This document shows positions 53,901 through 61,954 of a stretch of 64,000 nucleotides of DNA, one piece after another (the first letter of the stretch is position 1; each line of letters begins with the position of its first letter). The notes beneath the pieces were generated by a model. The model saw nothing but the letters and a program-made list of their open reading frames with translations, had not been told where the DNA came from and made no database searches. Origin of the DNA: Pseudomonas zanjanensis (GTDB lineage Bacteria > Pseudomonadota > Gammaproteobacteria > Pseudomonadales > Pseudomonadaceae); NCBI RefSeq assembly GCF_014268745.2, contig NZ_JABWRB020000001.1, positions 2,666,001 to 2,730,000 of the forward strand. The letters are read 5' to 3'. The translations under genes were made by a program, and so were the position numbers.

Positions 53901-56900
53901 CCTACACCGAACTCGACCGCCGCGCCAACGCCATCGCCCATGCGTTGCAAGCCGCCGGTGCCGGCCCGGAAACCCTGGTGGCGCTGTTCGCCGAGCGCGG
54001 CCTGGCGCTGCTGACGATGATGATCGCCACGCTCAAGGTCGGCGCGGCGTTCCAGTCGCTGGATATCCAACAGCCCCACGCCCGCCTGGCGGAACTGCTG
54101 GACCTGGGTGAAGCGCCGCTGTTGCTGGTGTGCGAGCACGCAGCCTCGACACTGGACAACGTCCTGCCGCAAATGCGCAAGCAACCCACCTGCCTGATCG
54201 CCCAGGCGCTCTGGCAAGGCAACGAGCAGCCACCGGTCACCTACGCCCACACCCCTGAGCAACTGGCCTACGTGATTTTCACTTCGGGCTCCACCGGTAC
54301 GCCAAAAGGCGTGATGGTCGAACAGCGAGGCATGCTCAACAACATGTTCGGCAAGGTCCCGAGCCTGGGCCTGGGTGAGCACGACCGGATTGCCCAGACC
54401 GCTTCGGCGGCGTTCGATATCAGCGTGTGGCAGTTCCTCGCCGCGCCGCTGCTCGGCGCCACCGTGCACATCCTGCCCGATGCCCAGGCCCACGACCCCG
54501 TGGCCCTGCTCGATGCTGTTGAAGAACATCAGCTGACCCTGCTGGAAACCGTGCCGGCGCTGATTCGCGGCATGCTCCAGGAAAGCCAGGCACACCACGC
54601 CCTGGCGAGCCTGCGCTGGCTCCTGCCCACCGGAGAGGCATTGCCACCGGCCCTGGCGCGGGACTGGTTCGCCCGCTTCCCGGCGATTGCGTTGATGAAC
54701 GCCTACGGTCCCGCCGAGTGCTCGGACGACGTCGCCTTCTACCCCATCACCGAAGCGCCAGCCGACGACTGCCTGCACATGCCCATCGGCAAGCCGACCG
54801 CCAATAACCAGGTGTTCGTCCTCGATTCAGACCTGCGCATGGTTCCCATCGGCGTGCCGGGTGAGTTGTGCATCGGCGGTGTCGGCGTCGGTCGCGGCTA
54901 CCTGCGCGATCCGCAACGTACCCGCGAAGCCTTTGTCCCGCACCCCTTCCAGGCCGATGCGCGCCTGTATCGCAGTGGTGATATCGGCCGGATGCGCGCC
55001 GATGGCGTGATCGAATACCTCGGCCGTCGCGACCAGCAAGTGAAGATCCGTGGCCACCGTATCGAACTGGGCGAAATCGAAAACCGCCTGATGCAGCACC
55101 CGGCAGTGGACAGCGCGGCGGTGCTGGCGCTGCCCGATGCCCGTGGCGCGTTGCAACTGGTGGCCTGGTATGTGCTCGACGAAGCGGCCGACCTGGACGG
55201 CGAGTCCACGCAACAGGCCTTGAGCGCTTACCTGGGCCAGCAACTGGCAAGCTACATGGTCCCGGCTCGTTGGCTGGCCCTTGAGCAATTGCCACTGAAC
55301 GCCAATGGCAAGGTCGACCGTCGTGCCCTCGTCGCCCTGGGCGTGCCCCAGGACGAAACGGCGCAGGGGCAATCCATGGCACCGCGCACGCCGACCGAGC
55401 AGGTCCTGGCCGAACTCTGGCAAGAGATTCTCGGCCTCGACAACGTGGGTGTGCACGACGACTTCTTCGCCATCGGCGGTCACTCCTTGCTGGCCACCCA
55501 GGTGTTGTCGCGGATTCGTCGACGGTTGAACGTGAACCTGCCGCTGCGCACGCTGTTCGAGCGTGGCACCCTCGAGCAACTGGCCGACGCGGTGGATCGA
55601 CAGCGCGACGCCCAGAGCGAGGCCGACGGCGACAGCGAAATCGCCCTGGCGCCGCGTAACCAGCCGTTGCCGCTGTCCTACAGCCAGCAACGGTTGTGGT
55701 TCCTGGATCGCTTCGAAGGCCCTAGCGCCGCCTACAACATGACCACCACCGTCAGGCTGCGTGGCGCGCTGGACATCACGGCGCTGCAAGGAGCCTTGCA
55801 AGCGGTTTTCGAACGCCATGAGTCCTTGCGCACCGCGTTCCACCTCCACGGCGACCAGCCTTGCCAGGTCATCAGCCCGGCGCCGATGGTCGACTTGACA
55901 CCCACCGAGCTGAGTCACCTCGCCAGCGAGGAACAGGCGCAAACCCTGCAACGCCTGATCGATGAACAGGCCGGGCGTCCGTTCGATCTGCAACAGGCGC
56001 CGATGCTGCGCGCCAACCTGCTGCACTTGGGAAGCGACGATCACGTGCTGCAACTGGTGCTGCATCACATCGCCACGGACGCCTGGTCCATGGGCATCCT
56101 GATGCAGGAGTTGATCGTCGGCTACCAGGCCCGCACCAGCGGCTCGACGCCGGTGCTGCCAGTGTTGCCGATCCAGTTCGCCGACTATGCCTACTGGCAA
56201 CGCAGCGAAGCGCAACAGCGCCTGCTGGGCCGGGCCATCGATTACTGGCGTCGCCAGCTCGACGGCGCGCCCACGGTGATCCCGCTGCCGCTTGACCAGC
56301 CACGCCCGGCACGCCCCGACTACCAGGGCGCGGCCCTGGAGCAACGCTTCACCGCAGCCCAGACGCAGGTGCTCAAGGCTTATGCGCAGGAACAACGGGC
56401 GACGCTGTTCATGGTCCTGCTCAACGCCTTCAACAGCCTGTTGCAGCGGGCCACCGGGGCCAATGACTTTATCGTCGGCACCGACCTGGCCAACCGCGAA
56501 CATCCGGCCCTGGAACACCTCATCGGGTTCTTCGTCAACGTGTTGCCGATCCGTGCCCGCCTGAGCGAAGGCGAAACCTTTGACGCCCGCCTGCAGCGCT
56601 TGCGCGAAGATTGCCTGTCGGCGTTCCAGCACCAGCAAGTGCCGTTCGACAAACTGGTCGAGGAACTGCAGCCGCCGCGTACGCCAGGGATCAATCCGCT
56701 GGTCCAGGTGTTGTTCGTCATGCAGAACACGCCCAGCGGCAATGCCAGCCTGCCGGACCTTGAGGTGGAACACCTGGTATCGCCCCAGGAGAGCAGCAAG
56801 TTCGACCTCGCCGTGTTTGTCGAAGAAGACGAGGAACAAGGGCTGAACGTGCGCTGGGTGTATCGCACCAGCGTGTTGCAAGAGCAGACCATCCAGCGCC

Positions 56901-58126
56901 TCGAACAAGGTTTCGAGCACCTGTTGGAGCAGCTCGTCGTGGCCCCGGCGCAAGCGCTGGACCAATGGTCGTGGCGCCTTGGGGGCGGCAATGCCAGCGC
57001 ACCGTCCCAGCCTGAAGCGTCGCTCGACGAGGCCTCGGCCCGCAGCGCGCGCAAGCAGTCGAAACTGAGCAAGCTCAAGCAGACCCGCGCAACCGCCGTG
57101 AGCCAGGTGGCCCACGAGCAGGTCCGTACCCGCACCCTCGACGCCGGGCAAGCCTTGCCGTTGGTGATCGAGCCGTTGCTCGGCGACCTGGACCCGGTGC
57201 ACTGGGCGCTGCAAGCTCGGGAATGGATCAACGCCCAACTGCTGACCCACGGCGGCCTGTTGTTCCGCGGCTTCAACCTGCCGGATGCCGCCGCTTTCGA
57301 GCAGTTCGCCCAGGCCATCGAGCCGGACCTGTACGGGACCTACGGCGACCTGCCGAAGAACACTTCCGGCAAGAACATCTACCACTCCACGCCGTACCCG
57401 GAACAGCACATGATTCTCTTCCACAACGAGAGCTCCCATCTGCCGCAGTGGCCACGCAAGCAGTGGTTCTACTGCGAAACACCGGCGCCACGTGGCGGCT
57501 GCACGCCCATCGTCGATTGCCGGCAGGTGCTGGCGCGCTTGCCCGAGGATATCGTCGCCCGCTTCAAGGCCCTGGGCCTGCTTTACGTGCGGCACTTCAC
57601 CGACAAGCTGGATGTGCGCTGGCAGGACTTCTTCAAGACCGAACAGCGCGAGGAAGTCGAGCGCCAATGCCTGGCATCGGGCATGCGCTGGGAGTGGCTG
57701 GGGGCCGACAACCTGCGGATCGCCCAGCATTGCCCGGCCATCGTCGCGCATCCCGAGACCGGGGAGTTGTCGTTCTTCAATCAGGTGCAACTGCACCACA
57801 CCGCCTGCCTGGAGCCGGAAGTTCGCAGCAACCTGATCAGCCTGTTTGGTCCCGGGCACCTGCCCCGCAACGTCTACTACGGTGACGGCAGCGTGATCGA
57901 AGACGCGGTGATGCAGGTAATCGGCGCGGCCTATGAAGACTGCGCGGTACGTTTCAGTTGGCAAAAGGGTGACATGGTGATGCTGGACAACATGCTGGTG
58001 GCCCACGCTCGGGATCCCTTCGAGGGTGAGCGCAAGATCTGCGTCGCCATGGGCCAGATGATGCGCCGTGAACAATTGATCGGCGGCCTGCCCGAAGCAC
58101 AGCCGACTGCGGAGGTGCAGGCATGA
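47912..58126 (+). CDS. NRPS with fused beta-hydroxylase: C-A(Asp)-T-interface/E-like-C-A(Dab)-T-C-betaH
   Basis: 3404 aa from the ATG at 47912; TTG at 47891 and ATG at 47927 are alternatives, none with a strong ribosome-binding site. Approximate positions: C1 HHILMDG 145; A1 TSGSTG 627 with code DLTKVGHVG (Asp); T1 GGDS 1010; a condensation-superfamily domain at 1060-1500 with AHPLCLDEAS (1187) in place of HHxxxDG, but E-like GVDYGALRYL; C2 HHILTDA 1649; A2 2124 with code DIWELTADD (Dab); T2 GGHS 2523; C3 HHIATDA 2719; a TauD/SyrP-like hydroxylase at ~3070-3390 with iron motif HNE in LFHNESSH (3171) and distal His in VAHARDPFEGERK (3364). It adds residues 6 (Asp) and 7 (Dab). Its terminal C and hydroxylase domains serve the Asp on the next protein, whose gene overlaps by 4 bp (ATGA). 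Confidence 0.93.
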   Translation: MDQASMNNIEDIYSLSPTQHGLLFHSVYEPDSRVYYQQLSLDMNGPLQLSAFRRAWQALMQRHAVLRSAFLWEELDDAYQVVQQDVPLPLTELDWQDRAEPQAALEQLALEQRAQPLELNDSPLMRVCLVRLAPERWHLIWTFHHILMDGWSVGIAVQEWLALYYEHAHGRPADLAPTRPYRDYIAWLAEQDMAATEGFWREQLQDVSEPTPLPTFAVRQPAPAGAPFAERESLLTAGETEQLASFARQHDLTINTLIQGAWALLLGQHAGRDDVVYGVTVAGRPENLAAVDSTVGLFINTLPLRVQWADAPTLVTWLQHLQQANSDLRHHAYLPLGKLKSMTRIAAEQALFDSILVFENFPVTDALNQDTGGLSFSAPSNDQQVDGIILTQGRNHFPLSLIVVPDKQLHYLISYDRSRFSDAEVAVLSAQLRAILLAMTAQAQRRVSELEWLSPEERQQLLAQGRGAQLPVPSACLHQRFEQQVAAYPEHLAVRDRQVALTYRELDQQANRLSQYLRTQGIGQDSVVALALERSAEFVIALLATLKAGAAYLPLDLKQPAGRLADVLVDSRAALLVGAAASPLLNGLAEHTPTLWLAEQADAIAAQPDTPPTVPHSPTDAAYVIYTSGSTGTPKGVVVEHQSIVDYLTAVHAALNPPPAARYGLLSSIAADLGHTQLFGALCSGASLLLVDEDSGFSPLALAELFAQHPVDVLKITPSHLAGLLQALPDARLLPRALLVFGGDALSPALLEQVNRLAPGLRVFNHYGPSEATVGAIATELPAGLRSIALGRPLPNRQLQVVDAHGRLVPTGVSGELLINGALARGYLHRPDLTAERFHLDADQQRWYRTGDRVRWQVDGQLAFLGRVDSQVKIRGNRLELGEVEAQIKRLSPLIEQALVRAVELDGSLRLVAYLVASQSLSATKLRNDLGARVPDYMVPAHFITLDELPLTRNGKVDVQRLPLPHKPTDDSATHVAPRNEVEAQLAAIWQDVLKLERVGVHDNFFALGGDSIINLQIIARANQQGLKLTPRQLFENRTIADIARVLGADASQGVAHESANGYELPLAAGQLARLQQGPLHATWRCVALTQAIDSELLTQAISALQQHHQALRLALKALPEGEWQQRVLVAAKAPVIATEKLATCAPAHLQTLAQAGVDALELEAGQSLHARLLEVDGKHSLLLAAHPLCLDEASWSLLLTDLNLALAQLRYQRPVRLSYAGGDFTQWTRHQLAHAQGDALDEAWEHWLQYAGVEPLQLPDSQQPASVNEQTLPAVTSGELKRLGEVLQLDWNSLLAAAVAEQCRESCGNGLVALSVHDARPSAERLPVDAPIAVADLDPARIMGPLALAVPYFLQTEGDSLLQRLQALAAQIRAYPQHGVDYGALRYLSDNTYLQEPLRDLPAASVAIRWLGNLDSHREERGILAQVEAASPLTTPTCPLTLDAWWQDDCLHVRSQGTLAADWAPRLAQRLGELAGLATAADLRPASQAFPLCHKQAATLAAEPLDWLNIEDVYPLSSMQQGMLLHTLLQPHSGIYLMQQRYSWDGALQRPAMEAAWQLFLERHPMMRTAFWWQDDHEPLQCVYRQTHRAFDWQDLRHLDEEQQRLAMDQALEAQRLQGFDMACAPLTHLRVFQLDERRFAVVRSFHHILTDAWCFGLLMEDLLAIYQAIVRQEPVARPRLRSFRGYMSWLERHDMAAAHAFWQAEMAGFSEPTPLHVDSPVARPEQAPEQVGDFDQTLSIAQTQRLQQLCQQYQLTPNTWIQGAWALLLSRYSGNRDVLFGVTVAGRPTDLAGVEEMVGLFINSLPLRIDVDPDAPVADWLQALLSHNAQLREHESASLVDIQRCSQVPRGQQLFDSLVVFENAPLDISSVQLDAFSIDIYEDRVHTNFPMTVVLYPGDRLGIRLSYDSQRFTTDTVQRMLGHLVQLLSGMLETPQAPLGSLHMLPEAERRQLQIDCNRSDVDFPLERGYAALFAEQVRSRPQHLAAICQGQSLTYTELDRRANAIAHALQAAGAGPETLVALFAERGLALLTMMIATLKVGAAFQSLDIQQPHARLAELLDLGEAPLLLVCEHAASTLDNVLPQMRKQPTCLIAQALWQGNEQPPVTYAHTPEQLAYVIFTSGSTGTPKGVMVEQRGMLNNMFGKVPSLGLGEHDRIAQTASAAFDISVWQFLAAPLLGATVHILPDAQAHDPVALLDAVEEHQLTLLETVPALIRGMLQESQAHHALASLRWLLPTGEALPPALARDWFARFPAIALMNAYGPAECSDDVAFYPITEAPADDCLHMPIGKPTANNQVFVLDSDLRMVPIGVPGELCIGGVGVGRGYLRDPQRTREAFVPHPFQADARLYRSGDIGRMRADGVIEYLGRRDQQVKIRGHRIELGEIENRLMQHPAVDSAAVLALPDARGALQLVAWYVLDEAADLDGESTQQALSAYLGQQLASYMVPARWLALEQLPLNANGKVDRRALVALGVPQDETAQGQSMAPRTPTEQVLAELWQEILGLDNVGVHDDFFAIGGHSLLATQVLSRIRRRLNVNLPLRTLFERGTLEQLADAVDRQRDAQSEADGDSEIALAPRNQPLPLSYSQQRLWFLDRFEGPSAAYNMTTTVRLRGALDITALQGALQAVFERHESLRTAFHLHGDQPCQVISPAPMVDLTPTELSHLASEEQAQTLQRLIDEQAGRPFDLQQAPMLRANLLHLGSDDHVLQLVLHHIATDAWSMGILMQELIVGYQARTSGSTPVLPVLPIQFADYAYWQRSEAQQRLLGRAIDYWRRQLDGAPTVIPLPLDQPRPARPDYQGAALEQRFTAAQTQVLKAYAQEQRATLFMVLLNAFNSLLQRATGANDFIVGTDLANREHPALEHLIGFFVNVLPIRARLSEGETFDARLQRLREDCLSAFQHQQVPFDKLVEELQPPRTPGINPLVQVLFVMQNTPSGNASLPDLEVEHLVSPQESSKFDLAVFVEEDEEQGLNVRWVYRTSVLQEQTIQRLEQGFEHLLEQLVVAPAQALDQWSWRLGGGNASAPSQPEASLDEASARSARKQSKLSKLKQTRATAVSQVAHEQVRTRTLDAGQALPLVIEPLLGDLDPVHWALQAREWINAQLLTHGGLLFRGFNLPDAAAFEQFAQAIEPDLYGTYGDLPKNTSGKNIYHSTPYPEQHMILFHNESSHLPQWPRKQWFYCETPAPRGGCTPIVDCRQVLARLPEDIVARFKALGLLYVRHFTDKLDVRWQDFFKTEQREEVERQCLASGMRWEWLGADNLRIAQHCPAIVAHPETGELSFFNQVQLHHTACLEPEVRSNLISLFGPGHLPRNVYYGDGSVIEDAVMQVIGAAYEDCAVRFSWQKGDMVMLDNMLVAHARDPFEGERKICVAMGQMMRREQLIGGLPEAQPTAEVQA

Positions 58127-61100
58127 GCGCCTTCGAGAAACGTGAAGAAGCCTTCGCCCTCTCGCCCCAGCAACGCAGCCAGTGGTTGGCGGGTTTGCCC
58201 GCAGTGCGCCTGGAACTGGAAATAACAGGCCCGTTGGCCCTTGAGCGCCTGCGCCAACGGCTCGTCGCCCTGAGCGCCTGCCACGAGGCCCTGCGCCTGC
58301 GGGTGCGGCCTGAGCCGGGCTTGCTGATGCCGTTGCAAGTGGTGGAATCCACCGTCATGGCCGCGGACGCCATCAGCGTCGAGGCGCACGCCGTCGGCGA
58401 CGATCGCCACCGGGTGACGCTGCAACTGCCGGCGCTGAGCGCGGATCGCGGGACCCTGCTGCGCCTGGTGCAGGCATTGGCCTCGACGGATGCGCCGACG
58501 GTGGATGACGAGGCCATGACGTATACCCAGTACAGCGCCTGGCTCTACGAATTGCAGGCCGATGAAGACGCCGATCCTGGCCGGCGTTTCTGGGCCAGCC
58601 AGGCCCCGGACGAGCCGGCCGCCGGCGAGTTGCTCTACCGCCAGGTACGCAGCGACCGCCCTGGCGCCCCGGTGACCACTCGCCTGAGCGCCGATCCACA
58701 GTTGAGCGTGGCCCTCGACGGTTTTTGCCAACGTCACGACGCCTCGCCCGAGCAGGTCCTGATGACGGCCTGGGGCGTGCTGTTGCAACGCCTGAGTACC
58801 GGTGACAACCCGGCACTGACCCTGAACTGGGTCCACGATTGCCGCGACGACTATGAAGAACTCGCCGACTGCTGGGGCTTGTTCGCCAAGCCCCTGCCCC
58901 TGCGCTGGCAACCCCCGGCAGGCAGCCCTTTTTCCCAGGCGCTGGCAGAACTGCAAGCGCTTTGCGAACACGCGACGGAATGGCAGGAATATTGCGGCGT
59001 CAGCGCTGCACTGCCGGCCGAGGCTTCGCAATACGGCTTCCAGTGGGGTGGTCAGTTGCCCGATCGACTCGACACCTTGGGCAGCCTGGCATCGACACTC
59101 ACGGTGCTGGACGCCCAAGCCATCCCCGCGGGCATAGAACTGTTGCTGGTGGCCGAGACCAGCGCCGGCGGCTATCGCCTGAACCTCTGCCACCTGCCGG
59201 GCCGCTACAGCGAACAAGCCGCACGGGTCCTGCTGGAGCAGTTCCAATCGCTGCTGCTCGATGCCCTCGCCCACCCCGACAAACCCTTGGCCGAGCTGTC
59301 CTTGCAGGCGCCGAGCTTCACCGCGACGCTGGCCGCCCTGCAGGACGATGTCGCAACGTTGCCGTTTACCAGCGTGCCGGCCGATTTCGATGCCTGTGCC
59401 GCGCAGTTCCCCGAACACTTGGCCCTGCGCGACCACAACGGGCCACTGAGCTACGCCCAATTGCAGGCGCGCAGCAACCAACTGGCCCATTACCTGCGCG
59501 CCCAAGGCGTGGGGCGCGAAGATCGCGTGGCGTTGTACCTGGATCGCTCGGCGCAGATGGTCCTGGCCATGCTCGCCGTGCTCAAGAGCGGCGCGGCATT
59601 CGTTCCCCTGGATGTGCATCAGCCGGCGCAACGCTCCCTGGCGATCCTGCAACAGGCCCAGCCGGTCTTCGTCCTTAGCGGTTCGGCCGGCAGCGCCCCC
59701 GCGTTGCCCGGCATCGGCAGCCTCGACCTGAGTGATGAAGCGACTTGGCAGCAAGCGCCTGCCACGGCAATCGACGCCGAAGTCCAAGGCCAGGACGCGG
59801 CCTATGTGCTGTTCACTTCCGGCAGCACCGGCACGCCCAAAGGCGTGATCGTCGAGCATCGGCAGCTCGCCAGCTACGTCGCCAGCGTGTCCCGGCGCCT
59901 GGCCCTGGGAGTGGGCGAACGCAGTGCGGTGGTCACTTCCCTGGCCGCCGACCTGGGCTACACGTTGCTGTTCCCGGCGCTGCTCAGCGGCGGCGAATTG
60001 CACCTGCTGGACAAGGAAACGGCGATGGACGCCCAAGCCTGGGCAGCCTGGCAGGCGCAGTACCCGATCGACCACCTGAAGGTCGTGCCGTCGTTGCTCG
60101 ACGCCTGGTTGATTCACGCTCAGAGCGCTGCGGTGTTGCCGCGCAAGCAATTGATTCTCGGTGGCGAAAGCTGCTCGCGGCGCCTGCTGCAAAGCATTCG
60201 CAGCCTCGCGCCGGCGCTGACGGTCTTCAACCATTACGGCCCGACCGAAACCACCGTGGGGGTGGTGATGCACAAAGCCGAACCGGCCATGGACTATCGC
60301 CGCCTGCCCCTGAGCGACCGCCTCGACGGCATGCGCCTGTACCTGCTCGACGAGCAGCAAGCGCTGGCCGCGCCCGGGCAGAGCGCCGAGCTGTATATCG
60401 CCGGCCAGCAACTGGCTCGCGGTTACTTGGACGCACAACAAAATGCCGGACGTTTCATCGAACTGGCCCAACGGCCAGGTGAACGCCTCTATCGCACCGG
60501 CGACATGGCCCGCTATCGCCATGACGGCAGCCTGGAGATCACCGGGCGCGCCGACCGCCAAGTGAAAATCCGTGGTTTCCGCGTGGAGCTCGATGAGATC
60601 CAGGCACAACTGGCCGGCCTTCCCGGCGTGGCCCAGGCCGCGGTCGAATGCATCCCCCGGGGCGAGCTCGGCCAGCAACTGTTCGCCTTCATGACCCTGA
60701 CACCCGGGCATTCGACCACGGTCGCGCGGCTGCATGGCCAGGCCCAGGATTGCTTGCCGGACTACATGCTGCCGACCCTGCGGATCGTCGAGGCATTACC
60801 GCTGATGGGCAACGGCAAGCTCGACCGCAAGACCTTGCAGCAATGGGCCGACAAAGTGCTGGATACCGTCGGCAGCGCCTTGCCGCGCACACCGCTGGAA
60901 GCCCTGCTCGCCGAGGTCTGGGCACAGGTGCTGGGCCTGGAACGGGTGGGCATCGACGACGACTTCTTCGAGCTGGGCGGCCACTCCCTGGCGGCGGTGA
61001 CGCTTGCCAGCCGCTTGCAGACTGCGCTGTCGGCACCGGTGACGGTCAATGCGGTGTTCAACGCCCCGAGCGTCTCGGCATTTGCCGCACTGGTGCAGGC

Positions 61101-61953
61101 CGAACTCAAGCTTTCGCCACTGGTGCGGTTGTCGGCGCCCAACGCCGTTGAAGCCGCCAATCTGTTCTGCTTCCACCCCTCCACCGGCCACGTGCAGGAT
61201 TACCGCACGCTGCTGACGCCACTTGCGTCCTGGCACCTCTGGGGCTTGCAGGCGGCATACCTGACCGACGACAGCACGACGCTGGGCGGCGATATCGAAA
61301 GCCTCGCCGCGTGCTACGTCGAGCACCTGCGCCAACAACAACCCCAGGGGCCTTATCATCTGCTGGGGTTCTCCCTCGGCGGCCTGCTCGCGATTGCCGC
61401 GGCCGCGCGCCTGGAAAGCCAGGGCGAAGAAGTGGCGTTTCTCGGTATCATCGACTCGCAATACCAGCATCAAGCGCCGGAAGACAGTGTCGAAGCGCTG
61501 CTGGAATCAGCCTCCCAAGCGCTGACGCTGGACAGCCAAGCCGTGTTACGCCAGTTGTCAACGCCGATCATGACCGCGTTGCTGGCGCAACTGGACGCCC
61601 TGCCCCCGGCGGCACGCTTGCCGGAACTGGTCCAGTGGGCACGGCAACAAGGCCTGCAACTCGATGGCGACAGTTGGGAACATTTACACACACGGCTGCG
61701 CTACCAGCAGCATACGCAGCACCTGCTGGCCACGTTCAAGCCCGTACGGTTGAGCTGCCCGGTGCATGTCTGGTGGGCCAGCGATACCCTGGCCCAGGCT
61801 GAATTCGCCGACCCGCATTGGGAAAACCTCAGCAGTGGGCCGTTGACCCGCGAGGTCATCGCAGCGCAACACCTGACCATCCTTGAGCAACGCGCCCTGC
61901 ACGAACAATTGGCGGCGCGCCTCACGGCCATTGCTACACACGGAGCGGTTTGA
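58123..61953 (+). CDS. Terminal NRPS: interface-A(Asp)-T-TE
   Basis: 1276 aa. The ATG overlaps the previous stop (ATGA) and has GGAGGTG upstream. Residues ~1-430 are a condensation-superfamily domain without HHxxxDG (the region reads QLPALSADRGT near 103) but with ATEWQEY, similar to AVGWQDY in the I-A(His)-T protein: an interface-type domain. The A domain (TSGSTGTPKG near 566) has code DLTKIGHVG, Asp. The T domain has FELGGHSLAAV near 952. A type I thioesterase follows with GFSLGG near 1083 (catalytic Ser), the Asp in IIDSQ and the His in AAQHLTI. It adds residue 8, probably beta-hydroxy-Asp, and releases the peptide. Whether release is by hydrolysis or cyclisation is not evident; corrugatin-type peptides are linear as far as I recall. 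Confidence 0.92.
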   Translation: MSAFEKREEAFALSPQQRSQWLAGLPAVRLELEITGPLALERLRQRLVALSACHEALRLRVRPEPGLLMPLQVVESTVMAADAISVEAHAVGDDRHRVTLQLPALSADRGTLLRLVQALASTDAPTVDDEAMTYTQYSAWLYELQADEDADPGRRFWASQAPDEPAAGELLYRQVRSDRPGAPVTTRLSADPQLSVALDGFCQRHDASPEQVLMTAWGVLLQRLSTGDNPALTLNWVHDCRDDYEELADCWGLFAKPLPLRWQPPAGSPFSQALAELQALCEHATEWQEYCGVSAALPAEASQYGFQWGGQLPDRLDTLGSLASTLTVLDAQAIPAGIELLLVAETSAGGYRLNLCHLPGRYSEQAARVLLEQFQSLLLDALAHPDKPLAELSLQAPSFTATLAALQDDVATLPFTSVPADFDACAAQFPEHLALRDHNGPLSYAQLQARSNQLAHYLRAQGVGREDRVALYLDRSAQMVLAMLAVLKSGAAFVPLDVHQPAQRSLAILQQAQPVFVLSGSAGSAPALPGIGSLDLSDEATWQQAPATAIDAEVQGQDAAYVLFTSGSTGTPKGVIVEHRQLASYVASVSRRLALGVGERSAVVTSLAADLGYTLLFPALLSGGELHLLDKETAMDAQAWAAWQAQYPIDHLKVVPSLLDAWLIHAQSAAVLPRKQLILGGESCSRRLLQSIRSLAPALTVFNHYGPTETTVGVVMHKAEPAMDYRRLPLSDRLDGMRLYLLDEQQALAAPGQSAELYIAGQQLARGYLDAQQNAGRFIELAQRPGERLYRTGDMARYRHDGSLEITGRADRQVKIRGFRVELDEIQAQLAGLPGVAQAAVECIPRGELGQQLFAFMTLTPGHSTTVARLHGQAQDCLPDYMLPTLRIVEALPLMGNGKLDRKTLQQWADKVLDTVGSALPRTPLEALLAEVWAQVLGLERVGIDDDFFELGGHSLAAVTLASRLQTALSAPVTVNAVFNAPSVSAFAALVQAELKLSPLVRLSAPNAVEAANLFCFHPSTGHVQDYRTLLTPLASWHLWGLQAAYLTDDSTTLGGDIESLAACYVEHLRQQQPQGPYHLLGFSLGGLLAIAAAARLESQGEEVAFLGIIDSQYQHQAPEDSVEALLESASQALTLDSQAVLRQLSTPIMTALLAQLDALPPAARLPELVQWARQQGLQLDGDSWEHLHTRLRYQQHTQHLLATFKPVRLSCPVHVWWASDTLAQAEFADPHWENLSSGPLTREVIAAQHLTILEQRALHEQLAARLTAIATHGAV

Positions 61954-61954
61954 A